From: NORP309 sp964352735
GTDB taxonomy: Bacteria > Pseudomonadota > Gammaproteobacteria > Xanthomonadales > Marinicellaceae
Reading direction: 5' to 3'
DNA length: 64,000 nt
NCBI GenBank assembly: GCA_964352735.1
Contig: CAYGTC010000001.1
Location: forward strand, 62,001 to 126,000
The notes under the pieces are model-generated. The model saw only the letters and a program-made list of their open reading frames with translations, did no database searches and was not told where the DNA came from. Position numbers and translations under genes: made by a program. Positions within the stretch are counted from its first letter, which is position 1, and every line of letters starts with the position of its first letter. Positions 37,232 through 47,023 of this stretch are shown here, in pieces.

Positions 37232-38294
37232 AATTAGATCACGACTACAAACCGCTAGTGAAAGGCATGAAGAAATTGCTTTTCTCTTATCTGATCCAGA
37301 TGTTATGTCTAATCAAAATCAATTTCGAGAACTGTCTAAAGAATATGCCAACTTGGAAGATTTGGTCAAAACATTTAAACAATTTATTGACGCAGAACAA
37401 GAGATTGAAGAAGCACAACAAATGATAGATGACCCAGAACTCAAAGAGCTGGCTCAAGATACAATCAGAGAATCTGAACAACAAAAATCTGAATGCGAAA
37501 AACAGCTGCAAATACTGCTTATCCCAAAAGATCCTGATGATGACAAAGACATCTTTTTAGAGATCCGAGCAGGAACCGGAGGTGACGAAGCCTCAATTTT
37601 TGCAGGTGACTTATTTAGAATGTACTCAAGATACACAGAAAATAAAAAATGGCGCATCAATATTGTCAGCCTAAACGAAGGTGAACATGGCGGCTTTAAA
37701 GAAGTCATTGCACAAGTTGAAGGAGATGGCGTCTTCTCACGTTTTAAATTTGAATCTGGGACCCATAGGGTTCAACGAGTACCCGCAACAGAATCGCAAG
37801 GTAGGGTCCACACTTCTGCTTGTACAGTTGCCATATTACCAGTAACCGATGCAGTAGAAGATATTGATATTAATACAGCGGATTTACGAGTTGATACTTT
37901 TCGCGCATCAGGCGCAGGTGGACAGCACGTCAATAAAACAGACTCAGCAATTCGATTGACACATTTACCAACAGGTATCGTAGTTGAGTGCCAAGATCAA
38001 AGGTCTCAGCATAAAAACAAAGCACAAGCCATGAAGCTATTACAGTCTCGAATTACAGATATTGAGAAAGACAAACAAGCATCAGAACAAAGCGAGGCAA
38101 GGAAACTACAAGTTGGTTCTGGAGATAGATCACAAAGAATCAGAACTTATAATTATCCCCAAGGTCGAATAACAGATCATAGAATTAATTTAACTCTATA
38201 CAAACTTCCTGAAATTATGGAAGGGGACTTGGATCAAGTGGTAGAACCATTAATCCAGCAAAATCAAGCTGACATGTTAATTGACAATAAATAG
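37221..38294 (+). CDS. prfA: Peptide chain release factor 1
   Basis: A 357-residue RF1 that reads UAA and UAG. The catalytic GGQ is at residues 233-235 in RASGAGGQHVNKTDSAIRL. The anticodon-like PAT-type motif lies in HRVQRVPATESQGRVHTSACTVAI. The ATG is embedded in the 3' end of hemA, indicating translational coupling. The methyltransferase gene prmC, often next, is not present; a TPR lipoprotein gene follows by 12 bp. Confidence 0.98.
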   Translation: MTPEIRSRLQTASERHEEIAFLLSDPDVMSNQNQFRELSKEYANLEDLVKTFKQFIDAEQEIEEAQQMIDDPELKELAQDTIRESEQQKSECEKQLQILLIPKDPDDDKDIFLEIRAGTGGDEASIFAGDLFRMYSRYTENKKWRINIVSLNEGEHGGFKEVIAQVEGDGVFSRFKFESGTHRVQRVPATESQGRVHTSACTVAILPVTDAVEDIDINTADLRVDTFRASGAGGQHVNKTDSAIRLTHLPTGIVVECQDQRSQHKNKAQAMKLLQSRITDIEKDKQASEQSEARKLQVGSGDRSQRIRTYNYPQGRITDHRINLTLYKLPEIMEGDLDQVVEPLIQQNQADMLIDNK

Positions 38295-38306
38295 AGGAAG
38301 TATCAA

Positions 38307-39779
38307 ATGAATAAAATCAACCACCAAAGACTTTGGATTATCACACTCATATTTTCCATTGTATTGACTACAGCTTGTCAGAAAAAACAACCACAAACCG
38401 ATGAAAAAACAAGTCAAGTTGATGCTTTACTAACCAGCATAACCATAGATGCACTCAAAGAACAAAATTTCAAATCAGCCCAAAGAAGCATTCAAGCCCT
38501 TATCATTAACAATGATAAGCCAAAAGCTTGGGATTTTATTCAGTCTGCATTGATCAGCATTCCTGAACAACTGGCAACTGAAGTGATCAATAATTCACTT
38601 GAGATTGATATTGTTAATCAATCCCCTCCAAGGCTATTTGGCATTGCTAAAACGTTAATTGCCTACAAAAACACCCAAAAAGCATTAGACACCATCAATA
38701 TGGCAATTGATATTGGAGAAAAAGATTTAGAAGCCATCTATTGGCGCGCACGGTTGCTAACTGTTATGAAAGACTATAAAGCCGCTGAAAAAGATTTTGA
38801 ATATGTGATTGCTAAAGATCCGAACAATCAAAGCTACACAGATCAGTATGCCAGCTTTCTTCAAGAGACCAAACAATTTAAGAAAGCACAAAAAATGTTA
38901 GAAAAAAGCAAAAAAACAGCCGACAGTTTATTCAAAAGAATAGTTTTTGCTCTGCAAAATAAAGACAATGAAACAGCTTCTATCGCATTCGAACAATTAA
39001 AGAACATAACTGTTGAACAAGAAAAAAGCGATCACAAAAACTTCTTGATCGCAGAATCCGCTTATTGGCTAGAAAGACCAGCTGAAAGTGAAAAATATTA
39101 CCGCAAAGTCACAGGTGGAGATCATTATCTTGATGCCAGAGACATGCTAAGCCTTTTACTCTATGAAGACAAACGATATAACGAATCGATTGAAATTTTA
39201 CACCAATTACAGAATGCTGAAATAAAGTTCGCAGTCAAAGCCTACAGATTAGAGGCGCAAATCAGTAAAGATCAAGGGGACACAGACAAAGCCATTAAAA
39301 TATTGTCTCAAAGTTTAAAAATATTACCCAAAAACCCAGACCTACTTTACGATAGAGCCATGTTATATGAATCGATTGATCAGATAAATAACTTGGAAAA
39401 AGATTTACAGACCATCATAAAAGATGATCCTGAAAATTTCGAAGCCTTAAATGCACTGGGCTATTCATTGGCAGATCATGACATCAAACTTGAAGAAGCA
39501 CTCGAATACATCAACAAAGCCATAAAATTAGCACCAGAAAACCCCGCCATCATTGACAGCTTAGGCTGGGCCCAATATAAACTTGGACATTATCTGGAGG
39601 CTGAGATAAACTTCAATAAAGCCTTACAAAAAGGGATTAAAGACGTTGACCTGTATATACATTTGTACCATACTTTAATTAAACTTGACAAACATCAAGA
39701 AGCACAGGCTTTAATAAATAAAGCCAATGATCTTTTTCCAGACAATAAAAAAATATTAGCGCTAAAAAAGAACCTTTAA
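38307..39779 (+). CDS. TPR-repeat lipoprotein
   Basis: A 490-residue protein. An N-terminal export signal (IITLIFSIVLTTAC) ends at a lipobox-like TTAC with Cys 24, so it is probably a lipoprotein. The rest is alpha-helical with tetratricopeptide repeats, clearest near the C-terminus (FEALNALGYSLADHDIKLEEALEYINKAIKLAPENPAIIDSLGWAQYKLGHYLEAEINFNKAL in pieces). The family usually flanks lolB/hemA in gammaproteobacteria. It probably scaffolds an outer-membrane complex. GAGGAAG lies 8 nt before the start; it should be co-transcribed with hemA-prfA. Confidence 0.85.
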   Translation: MNKINHQRLWIITLIFSIVLTTACQKKQPQTDEKTSQVDALLTSITIDALKEQNFKSAQRSIQALIINNDKPKAWDFIQSALISIPEQLATEVINNSLEIDIVNQSPPRLFGIAKTLIAYKNTQKALDTINMAIDIGEKDLEAIYWRARLLTVMKDYKAAEKDFEYVIAKDPNNQSYTDQYASFLQETKQFKKAQKMLEKSKKTADSLFKRIVFALQNKDNETASIAFEQLKNITVEQEKSDHKNFLIAESAYWLERPAESEKYYRKVTGGDHYLDARDMLSLLLYEDKRYNESIEILHQLQNAEIKFAVKAYRLEAQISKDQGDTDKAIKILSQSLKILPKNPDLLYDRAMLYESIDQINNLEKDLQTIIKDDPENFEALNALGYSLADHDIKLEEALEYINKAIKLAPENPAIIDSLGWAQYKLGHYLEAEINFNKALQKGIKDVDLYIHLYHTLIKLDKHQEAQALINKANDLFPDNKKILALKKNL

Positions 39780-39801
39780 ACTTAGTTTGTACGATGATTA
39801 T

Positions 39802-39823
39802 CTGGACAGTTTCCCCTGTCCAG
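39802..39823 (+). terminator. Terminator of the hemA-prfA-TPR operon
   Basis: A perfect 8-bp stem CTGGACAG/CTGTCCAG with a 6-nt loop lies 23 bp beyond the TPR gene stop. A short T-run (ATATTTTT) follows 8 nt later, so termination is likely but not ideal. Confidence 0.55.
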
Positions 39824-40051
39824 CTGCCCCATATTTTTCATGATTCAACCTAAGAGCCGGGAAGTTTGACCATAGAACATATCAGCTCAAAGCAACCAAC
39901 AACCACAATTCAAATCATCATAATTACAAATATTTTGTTGTGACAGCGCTCACATTTAACAATTGTTATCAGTGTTTTATTTGACATCTCTGCGCAATGG
40001 AGTTAATTTACAGTTATCCCTCAGGAATTCAACTTAAAGGTAAATGATAAA

Positions 40052-43000
40052 ATGTCTTACAGATCTATAACCATAATTGTTGTACTTGTTTCAACCATTA
40101 TCAATCTTGAAGTATTTGCTCAGGAGACTTTAAACTGGCCCAGTGATATACCTACAGGTGGTTGGCCCAATGCTTCTTTGGGGCCACATAGCAATGCAAC
40201 ACAGTGTCATTCGAGAGGCAGTTTGACTTCACAAATTACCAATCCGCTTGGTTTGACTTTACCTTCAAACACACCTTTCCCCTCAACAGTCAATAGCAAT
40301 TCACTCATACTGGGCATGTCATCTGCACCAAATACACAAGGCATCACACAAACAATTACATTTACATACCCTGTTGAAAATCTTTCGTTCAGCATTTTTG
40401 ATATCGATGGTAATGCCGGCAATTGGCAAGATCGACTTATCATAACGGCAGCATCAGGTGCAACCAGTGTACCAGTAACAATCGATAACTGCCCAACTGC
40501 AGCTGGCACAACTTGTTTGGGATCAGGCACAATTTCTGCTCAAATTGATGCAGGCACCACACCAACAGGTTTTACCTCTGTCACAGGTCGCGCTGATATC
40601 AGTATTGCCGGTTCTCTAGATTCAGTGACCATTCAATACCAGAATCATACAGTGCCCACCTCTACATCACAATTCATTTCTGTCACCGAATTAACATACA
40701 ACTGCGCCATAATTGGCACATCTAAATTAATGACCAGAAGGGCTGGCCAAGCTAATGGAGTAACGCCTTATATCGTTGACATAGACTTTGATTTTGAAAA
40801 CTTTGGTGATCTCACCATATCTAACTTAACAGCATTAGAAGACCTAAACTCTGTTTTCAATAATGCACCCAATGCAGGCAATTTCTCAGTCAGCTCGATA
40901 ACCAAGATTTCAGGACCAGCAACTTTTAATGAAAACACTTCATTTGATGGAGATACAGATCAAGAACTGATTGCATCTGGTTCTTCGCTTGCCAGTGGTC
41001 AAACAGCCTCCATAAGAGTGTCTTTATTAGTGAATAATTACGATTCATATACCAATACCATTACCGTTTCAGGTACAACCCCTCAAATGGCAACAACAAG
41101 TGATGATTCAACAAACGGCACTTCTCCTGATGGCTCAGATGGTGATGATAACCCAGATGAATCCATTCCCAGTCAATTGAATGTCCAGTCACTGCCAGTC
41201 ACTCTCAACTATTTATCATCATCTCAATCCAACCAACAGACAACGATTGAGTGGCAAACTGATATAGAATACAACCACATTGGCTTTAAAGTTTATCAAG
41301 AAAATAACCAAGGTGAGAAAATACAAGTATCACCCTTGATGACCGATGCCAATGAACACTTAGATCAAGCGTTGAAATCCTATACATTCAATGCTGCGCA
41401 CCTATCGAAAAACCCACTCTGGCTGAGTGAAATCAGTAACACCAATAAAGTCACATGGTATGGCCCCATTAACATTAATGGTACTCAGGGTCAAAAAATT
41501 GAACAAGCCAAGATTATCAATAAAGCACAAGAACCACAAAACAAAACTCAATCACAAGACAACAATCTTGCCATCGAAATCTCAACTAGTGGAATGCACA
41601 GAATCACTTATCAAGACCTTGTTCAAGCCGGTTTTACAACGACTAATTTATCACCTCAAGAGGTTGTTATCATATTAGAAGATAAGCCCATTCCGCTTTA
41701 TATCAATGGAAACAAACAGTCCTTTGATGACACCACCAGCTTCGATTTTTATGCTGAGGGCTTTAATTCCATTTATACAAATAAAAGAATATACCAATTC
41801 AGCAGCAGTGTTCACAGAAAGGCTTACATAGCCGATGACCACACCAGCCCATCAACCAAAATGAACGCTTGGTATTGGCAAACCGAAAGCTACGATGACA
41901 ACAATATGTATGACAGCAGCTCACCAAGTGACGATCCTTGGCGTGCAGAAACACTGGCAACATTTGGCAATTCGACAAAAGAATTGGCATTCCCTTTGGA
42001 CGAATTTTATGAACACAGTGGTCAAAACATTGAGCTTCACATAAATGTCAGCGGGGGGCTTAATTATCGATTTCCTCCTGAAAATTATCCGTCTGACCAG
42101 AATCGATGTGGCGCACAAGCTCCAGATTTTTATCCTGGCATGCCAAATGATCACTGTATTGAACTATCTGTGAATGGTTCTGCTCAAGATGACATTGTTT
42201 TTGATGGGTTGACCATATTCAAAAAAGACTATCAATTGAGTGATGAAATGGCCTCAACAGGCATTGTTAACCTATCACTGCATTTGCCAGGTGAAACTGG
42301 TTTTGATCATGATATCATCAACATAGAAAACATCTCCATCAGTTATCCAAGAAAGACCACAGCCATCAATAATAGGTTATATGCGACAATTAATACCAGC
42401 TTGAACACAAACCTGGACTACATTAGTTCTTATTCTTTTGACAATAACATCGTAGAAGATTTCATTGATGTCACTACAGGCAGTAAACCTTCTTTCTCCA
42501 TTGAAGGGTTTGAAAACGATGACATAGTGGCTTACGCATTACATAATAATGCCACTCTAAGGATTAATAATTTAAGAATCAGTTCTGCTATTGATGGATA
42601 CCGTATTGAATTACCAGATGTGGCTTTGAATAAAAAATATTGGGTATCAACGCAACAAGCCTTGTTAAAACCCACGTTAAAACCATGGCATCATGCACAA
42701 AATATCATGCACACCAATGCCGATTACATAATGATAGCACACCCCGATTTCATCAGCACAATTGCACAACTAAAAACGTATCACAACAACAATGGCTTAA
42801 ATGTTGAGATTGTAGATATTAATGATATCTACGCACGTTTCTCATCTTCAATCGTTGATCCTAATGCAATCAAAACATACATAACTGAGTTAGCTAAATA
42901 CAATAATTTGGAGTATGTATTGCTGGTTGGCTCAGATAATTACGACTATAAAGGTTATTTATCAGTCGAGCATTACAGTCATATTCCTTCACTTTACACT

Positions 43001-43759
43001 GCACTTGATGATGAAATCAGATATACACCAGCAGATAGTTTATACACAGACATAGATAATGATGGCACACCTGATATTGCAATTGGCAGAATACCGGCAA
43101 GAACAACACAAGAGTTACAATTATTGATAGATAAACAAATGACTTTTGTCGAACAAAACAACCAACAATTTTCAGCACACTTCATTGCTGATGCTGAGGA
43201 TGAAAATTATTCTTACACCAATATCAGTAGTGAATTGATCAATCTATTGCCTGACACATGGACCAAAACAACCACATATCGCGATAATTTCAACAACAAT
43301 GCCGGGGTCAGACAAAGCATTATTGATAACTTTGCCACTCATCCCCGACTAACGGCTTATTTGGGACATTCATCTCGAAGACTCTGGTTTTCTTTCCCTT
43401 CTCCATTCACTTATAATGACATTGACAGCTTGTCAAATGATGAGTCCGCTTCGGTTATTGTTCAATGGGGTTGCTGGAACAGTTATTATGTCGAACCATC
43501 TGCAAACACCATGGCTCACCGATTTTTGTTTAATAATGACAAAGGCGGAGTCGCAGTATTTGGAGCCTCTGCATTAACACTGGTTTCATCAGAAAAAGCT
43601 TTTGCCAAATTGTTGTTACCTGAGTTTTCAGTAACCGCTCAAACAATAGGAAAATCAATGATCAATGCCAAAAAGCAATTGGCAAACAAAGGCAAATACA
43701 AAGACATCATCATTGGCTGGAATCTACTGGGCGACCCTGCATTGAAAATATCAGATTGA
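40052..43759 (+). CDS. Secreted C25 (gingipain-type) cysteine peptidase
   Basis: A 1235-residue exported protein with a signal peptide (residues 1-23, ending VFA). Residues 30-220 resemble a beta-rich adhesion-type domain; around 330-380 is an Asp/Ser-rich linker (TSPDGSDGDDNPDE); next comes an Fn3-like block (TTIEWQTDIEYNHIGFKVYQEN). The C25 catalytic region occupies about 860-1235, with H1106 in AYLGHSSRRLW and C1141 in VQWGCWNSYY, and the usual end WNLLGDPALKI. Gingipain-like proteases are best known in Bacteroidetes. No type IX sorting domain is seen, so it probably uses another route such as Sec plus type II. It is monocistronic. Confidence 0.85.
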   Translation: MSYRSITIIVVLVSTIINLEVFAQETLNWPSDIPTGGWPNASLGPHSNATQCHSRGSLTSQITNPLGLTLPSNTPFPSTVNSNSLILGMSSAPNTQGITQTITFTYPVENLSFSIFDIDGNAGNWQDRLIITAASGATSVPVTIDNCPTAAGTTCLGSGTISAQIDAGTTPTGFTSVTGRADISIAGSLDSVTIQYQNHTVPTSTSQFISVTELTYNCAIIGTSKLMTRRAGQANGVTPYIVDIDFDFENFGDLTISNLTALEDLNSVFNNAPNAGNFSVSSITKISGPATFNENTSFDGDTDQELIASGSSLASGQTASIRVSLLVNNYDSYTNTITVSGTTPQMATTSDDSTNGTSPDGSDGDDNPDESIPSQLNVQSLPVTLNYLSSSQSNQQTTIEWQTDIEYNHIGFKVYQENNQGEKIQVSPLMTDANEHLDQALKSYTFNAAHLSKNPLWLSEISNTNKVTWYGPININGTQGQKIEQAKIINKAQEPQNKTQSQDNNLAIEISTSGMHRITYQDLVQAGFTTTNLSPQEVVIILEDKPIPLYINGNKQSFDDTTSFDFYAEGFNSIYTNKRIYQFSSSVHRKAYIADDHTSPSTKMNAWYWQTESYDDNNMYDSSSPSDDPWRAETLATFGNSTKELAFPLDEFYEHSGQNIELHINVSGGLNYRFPPENYPSDQNRCGAQAPDFYPGMPNDHCIELSVNGSAQDDIVFDGLTIFKKDYQLSDEMASTGIVNLSLHLPGETGFDHDIINIENISISYPRKTTAINNRLYATINTSLNTNLDYISSYSFDNNIVEDFIDVTTGSKPSFSIEGFENDDIVAYALHNNATLRINNLRISSAIDGYRIELPDVALNKKYWVSTQQALLKPTLKPWHHAQNIMHTNADYIMIAHPDFISTIAQLKTYHNNNGLNVEIVDINDIYARFSSSIVDPNAIKTYITELAKYNNLEYVLLVGSDNYDYKGYLSVEHYSHIPSLYTALDDEIRYTPADSLYTDIDNDGTPDIAIGRIPARTTQELQLLIDKQMTFVEQNNQQFSAHFIADAEDENYSYTNISSELINLLPDTWTKTTTYRDNFNNNAGVRQSIIDNFATHPRLTAYLGHSSRRLWFSFPSPFTYNDIDSLSNDESASVIVQWGCWNSYYVEPSANTMAHRFLFNNDKGGVAVFGASALTLVSSEKAFAKLLLPEFSVTAQTIGKSMINAKKQLANKGKYKDIIIGWNLLGDPALKISD

Positions 43760-43840
43760 TCAATGATTGGATAAATTGTCAAGATGTGATATTTTTCACT
43801 CAACTGGACATGACTGAATATCAATATAATGGAATAAACT

Positions 43841-44704
43841 TCAGTCCAATTCTCTGTGCTGAACTAAGATATTTTGCCGATTCTGGGTTAATTCATTGAA
43901 GAGTTTTTCTGTTAAGTAAACCGAACGATGCTTGCCACCAGTACACCCAATGGCAATGGTCAAATAACTTCTATCGTGTTCCTCAAAAGCAGGAATCCAC
44001 TTTTGCACCAATTGCAAAATATCATGATAAAACTCCATAACAATGTCTTTACCATCAAGAAATTCCTTGATTGGCTGATCTTTTCCACAATATTCTCGCA
44101 GAGACTTCTCCCAAAAAGGATTAGGCAGACATCTCGCATCAAAAACAAAATCTGCATCAAATGGCACCCCTCTCTTGAAGGCAAACGACTGCAGCAATAA
44201 CGATAACTTACCTTGGTTAGACTGACTGACATGCCGCCAAATACGATCACGCAATTGTGGTCCTGAAGTTTCTGTTGTATCAATCAAAAGATCTGCCACA
44301 TTGGCCAGTGGCTCCAATAACAATCTTTCTTGTATAATCGCCTGAGACAGTGAGTAATTGTGCTTTTTATTTGATAAAGGATGAGCCCTTCTGGTTTCAG
44401 AGTAGCGCTTGAGTAGCGTCTTATCACTTGAATTAAGAAAAATGGTTTTAACTTTAATGACAGTAGAATCAATTTTATCAAGAATATCAGGCAATGTTTT
44501 TAATGATTCTTCTGAGTTCCTGACATCAATGCCCACCGATACTTTGGGATAATGCTCTATATTTTGACTCACATGTGAGACCAATTGACTGAGCATATCA
44601 ATGGGTAAATTATCCACACAATAAAAATCCAAATCTTCCAACGTTCTCAAAGCTATGGTTTTTCCAGAACCTGACATTCCTGAAATAATGATAAGTTCTT
44701 GCAT
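43841..44704 (-). CDS. rapZ: RNase adapter protein RapZ
   Basis: A 287-residue P-loop protein. The Walker A GMSGSGKT is at residues 9-16. The C-terminal domain shows AIGCTGGKHRSVYLTEKL, the conserved RNA/GlcN6P-binding part. In Escherichia it directs RNase E to the GlmZ small RNA and so controls glmS and cell-wall sugar supply; it is also the old yvcJ/yhbJ family. It lies 3 bp after ptsN in the conserved hpf-ptsN-rapZ series. The npr gene that often follows is absent. Confidence 0.97.
   Translation of the reverse strand: MQELIIISGMSGSGKTIALRTLEDLDFYCVDNLPIDMLSQLVSHVSQNIEHYPKVSVGIDVRNSEESLKTLPDILDKIDSTVIKVKTIFLNSSDKTLLKRYSETRRAHPLSNKKHNYSLSQAIIQERLLLEPLANVADLLIDTTETSGPQLRDRIWRHVSQSNQGKLSLLLQSFAFKRGVPFDADFVFDARCLPNPFWEKSLREYCGKDQPIKEFLDGKDIVMEFYHDILQLVQKWIPAFEEHDRSYLTIAIGCTGGKHRSVYLTEKLFNELTQNRQNILVQHRELD
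43960..44283 (-). other. Out-of-frame open reading frame inside rapZ (not a gene)
   Basis: This open stretch lies entirely within rapZ in another frame, with a composition that shows no protein-like pattern. It is listed only to state that the real coding frame is rapZ. Confidence 0.2.
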
Positions 44705-44707
44705 AAT

Positions 44708-45157
44708 TTATATAGACTCTTTTAGTATAATTTTTTTAATTTCTTTTGCAGATTGAGCACTCACAATTTCTCTGAAAATTCGATGTTTTTTAAAGAAATC
44801 ACCAACACGCTTCAATAAAACATTATGTGATTCACTCACTTCTTTCGGAAAGATCAAGCAAACAATCAATTGAACTGGCGCATCATCTACACTTTCATAA
44901 TTTGCTGGCTTATTGAGGACCATGATTTGAATACGCAAATCTTTTTCCTCAAGACACCTTCCATGTGGTATCGCAACCCCATTACCTAAGGATGTCGCTC
45001 CAATTTTTTCTCTGTGTACCAAAGCATCATAAATCATTCTGGTCTCCTTGGTATCTTCTGCCATTTTTATGGCCAATTGTTCAAACAATCGCTTTTTACT
45101 AGAAAAAGGGACATTCAAATCAATACTGTTTTGCTCAATATAATCAATAAATTTCAT
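44708..45157 (-). CDS. ptsN: Nitrogen-regulatory PTS EIIA protein
   Basis: A 149-residue EIIA(Ntr) protein. The phosphorylated histidine is H65 in GNGVAIPHGRC, with NKPANYESVDDAPVQLIVCLIFP typical of the fold. It receives phosphate from EI(Ntr)-NPr and controls potassium uptake and other targets by protein contact. It lies 3 bp upstream of rapZ. Its name comes from linkage to rpoN, which is missing from this locus. Confidence 0.95.
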   Translation of the reverse strand: MKFIDYIEQNSIDLNVPFSSKKRLFEQLAIKMAEDTKETRMIYDALVHREKIGATSLGNGVAIPHGRCLEEKDLRIQIMVLNKPANYESVDDAPVQLIVCLIFPKEVSESHNVLLKRVGDFFKKHRIFREIVSAQSAKEIKKIILKESI

Positions 45158-45173
45158 TTAAATGTACAAGACC

Positions 45174-45206
45174 CAACAGTTAAGTGACTGATCCACTTAA
45201 CTGTTG
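45174..45206 (-). other. Strong hairpin between hpf and ptsN
   Basis: A perfect 13-bp inverted repeat, CAACAGTTAAGTG/CACTTAACTGTTG, encloses a 7-nt loop. The T-run that would make it a terminator (45211-45217) lies on the plus-strand side, but no plus-strand gene ends here. In the minus-strand hpf-ptsN transcript it would be an intercistronic hairpin that could separate expression of the two genes. Confidence 0.65.
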
Positions 45207-45232
45207 ATCATTTTTTTAACACCAAGGCATCG

Positions 45233-45550
45233 CTACATTGAATATTTCAGCGATTCCCCTCTGTGTTTACTGGTTATTTTGTCTTTATGTCTTCTGATTT
45301 GTTTGTCCAACTTATCAATCAATAAATCGATTGCTGCATACAAGTCTTCTTCTGTAGAATCAGCAAACAAAGTTTTACCATTAATGTGAATGGTTGCTTC
45401 TGCTTTATGGTTTATTTTTTCTACGCTCAAAATAGCATGAACATTAATCACTTGGTCAAAGTGGCGTTTAATTCTTTCGAACTTAGATGTAAAATAATCT
45501 CTCATAGACTTAGTGACTTCTAATTGGTGACCAGTGATATCTATTTGCAT
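45233..45550 (-). CDS. hpf: Ribosome hibernation promoting factor (short HPF)
   Basis: A 105-residue protein of the short HPF/YfiA family. It starts MQIDITGHQLEVTKSMRDYF and contains KINHKAEATIHINGKTLFADSTEEDLYAAIDLLIDKLDKQIRRHKDK in pieces, the conserved helix that sits in the 30S A and P sites and supports 100S dimers. GAGG lies 8 nt before the ATG. In most relatives rpoN is immediately upstream; here 217 bp of apparently non-coding DNA separate it from lptB. Confidence 0.96.
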   Translation of the reverse strand: MQIDITGHQLEVTKSMRDYFTSKFERIKRHFDQVINVHAILSVEKINHKAEATIHINGKTLFADSTEEDLYAAIDLLIDKLDKQIRRHKDKITSKHRGESLKYSM

Positions 45551-45767
45551 AGTATTTTCCTCATTTATTTGGTAAATAATGGTTGGATCCGCATTTTTTA
45601 TATGAGTAAAAGCTTAGACCCAGCGAGACTGATGAATGGTTGAATGATTTTAACCATCTCTTAAAAAAAACAGTTTGGTATGAATAGTTGAAATTCAAAT
45701 GTTATTTCATCCATAACTTTTATAGTGATGTATTAACAATACACAAATTTCACCTTTAAAGCAACCT

Positions 45768-46487
45768 TTACATTCGAAAGTCTTTTCCTAAATAAACATT
45801 TTTCACATCTTCATTGCTGATGATTTGTTCAGGTGTTCCCTTTGCCAACATAACGCCATCATTCAATATATAAGCCTTATCACATATACCGAGGGTTTCA
45901 CGAACGTTGTGGTCTGTCACCAATACACCCAGTCCTCTATTTTTCAAGTGGGTGACAATTTTTTGTATATCAATCACAGATATGGGGTCAACGCCAGCAA
46001 AGGGTTCATCCAACAAAATGTATTTAAGATTTAATGCTAAAGCGCGAGCAATTTCTACCCGTCTTCGTTCTCCCCCAGATAAGCTGATGCCCAATTGATC
46101 ATGAACATGATCAACATTCAGTTCTTCCATGAGTGCGTTCACTTGAGCATTTCTCTGCTGTTTATTTAAATCTCGCCTCAATTCAAGGATCGACAAGATA
46201 TTTTGTCTCACAGTGAGCTTTCTAAAAACAGAAGCCTCTTGCGGTAAATAACCCAGCCCCAGCCCAGCTCTCAAATGCACACCAAGCTTCGATGAATCAA
46301 TGCCGTCTATCATGATTTCGCCAGCATCTGCTGCCACTAAGCCCACAATCATATAAAAGCAAGTAGTCTTTCCTGCCCCATTGGGACCTAACAAGCCAAC
46401 CACTTCACCTCTATCAACTGTCATTGAGACATCACGTATAATCTGACGACTTTTATAGGATTTTTCTAAATTTTTAACAACAATCAT
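45768..46487 (-). CDS. lptB: LPS export ABC transporter ATPase LptB
   Basis: A 239-residue ABC ATPase. Walker A GPNGAGKTT is at residues 34-42, with the LptB features YLPQEASVFRKLTVRQNI, LSGGERRRVEIARAL, LDEPFAGVDPISV and the switch histidine in VTDHNVRETL. It powers extraction of LPS from the inner membrane with LptFG. It overlaps lptA by 4 bp (ATGA). Confidence 0.98.
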   Translation of the reverse strand: MIVVKNLEKSYKSRQIIRDVSMTVDRGEVVGLLGPNGAGKTTCFYMIVGLVAADAGEIMIDGIDSSKLGVHLRAGLGLGYLPQEASVFRKLTVRQNILSILELRRDLNKQQRNAQVNALMEELNVDHVHDQLGISLSGGERRRVEIARALALNLKYILLDEPFAGVDPISVIDIQKIVTHLKNRGLGVLVTDHNVRETLGICDKAYILNDGVMLAKGTPEQIISNEDVKNVYLGKDFRM

Positions 46488-47023
46488 TTTACAGATTTGG
46501 GCTTAATGATTAATTTAACCCTTTTGTTTTCTGACTTAATCCCTTTAATTTCTTTGGTTTTCAGATTCATTGTGATTTTCTCACCACGCATCTCTCCTTG
46601 AATCTTACTTTTAATGGCAACCTGACCGGTCAGCAATAATAAATCATCAATAACCATGAAATCGATTTTGTCAGCCTTAACATCAAGTTTGCCAAACTCA
46701 GCATCAACAATTTGTTGTAATTTAACAGGTTTACCGGTCAAAACAACTTTTGAAATCCCTTCTTTACCATTATAAATAACCGCATCATCTGCATTGATTT
46801 TCAATGTGCCTTGCTCAATAGCCACATTACCCCAATACTTGATTTTAGATACACCGTTATTTACAGCAGGGAGGTTTTTAAAGTTATCACCCTCAAGCAC
46901 AAAGTCAGCATTCTTATCAGAATCAAGAGACCATGCCATGCTGCAATTTAAAATCAATAGCATAAAAAACAAAGTGTGTTTGATCGTATTATTTGGGTGC
47001 TTTATAAACTGCTTTAACATCAT
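46484..47023 (-). CDS. lptA: LPS transport periplasmic protein LptA
   Basis: A 179-residue exported protein (signal peptide ends about MAWS, residue 32). The OstA/LptA jellyroll is seen in NVAIEQGTLKINADDAVIYNG and DVKADKIDFMVIDDLLLLTGQVAIKSKIQGEMRGEKITMNLKTKEI in pieces. It forms the periplasmic bridge carrying LPS from LptC to LptD. Two ATG codons are in tandem at the start behind AGAGG. The gene overlaps the 3' end of lptC by 35 bp. Confidence 0.94.
   Translation of the reverse strand: MMLKQFIKHPNNTIKHTLFFMLLILNCSMAWSLDSDKNADFVLEGDNFKNLPAVNNGVSKIKYWGNVAIEQGTLKINADDAVIYNGKEGISKVVLTGKPVKLQQIVDAEFGKLDVKADKIDFMVIDDLLLLTGQVAIKSKIQGEMRGEKITMNLKTKEIKGIKSENKRVKLIIKPKSVK

Noticed and set aside
45211..45217. 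T-run after the hpf-ptsN hairpin as a plus-strand terminator
   Set aside because: No plus-strand gene ends upstream of it within 1.4 kb, so it was recorded as a hairpin of the minus-strand transcript instead.
45551..45767. Remnant of rpoN between lptB and hpf
   Set aside because: The 217 bp were read on both strands; no stretch resembling the RpoN box or other sigma-54 motifs was seen.
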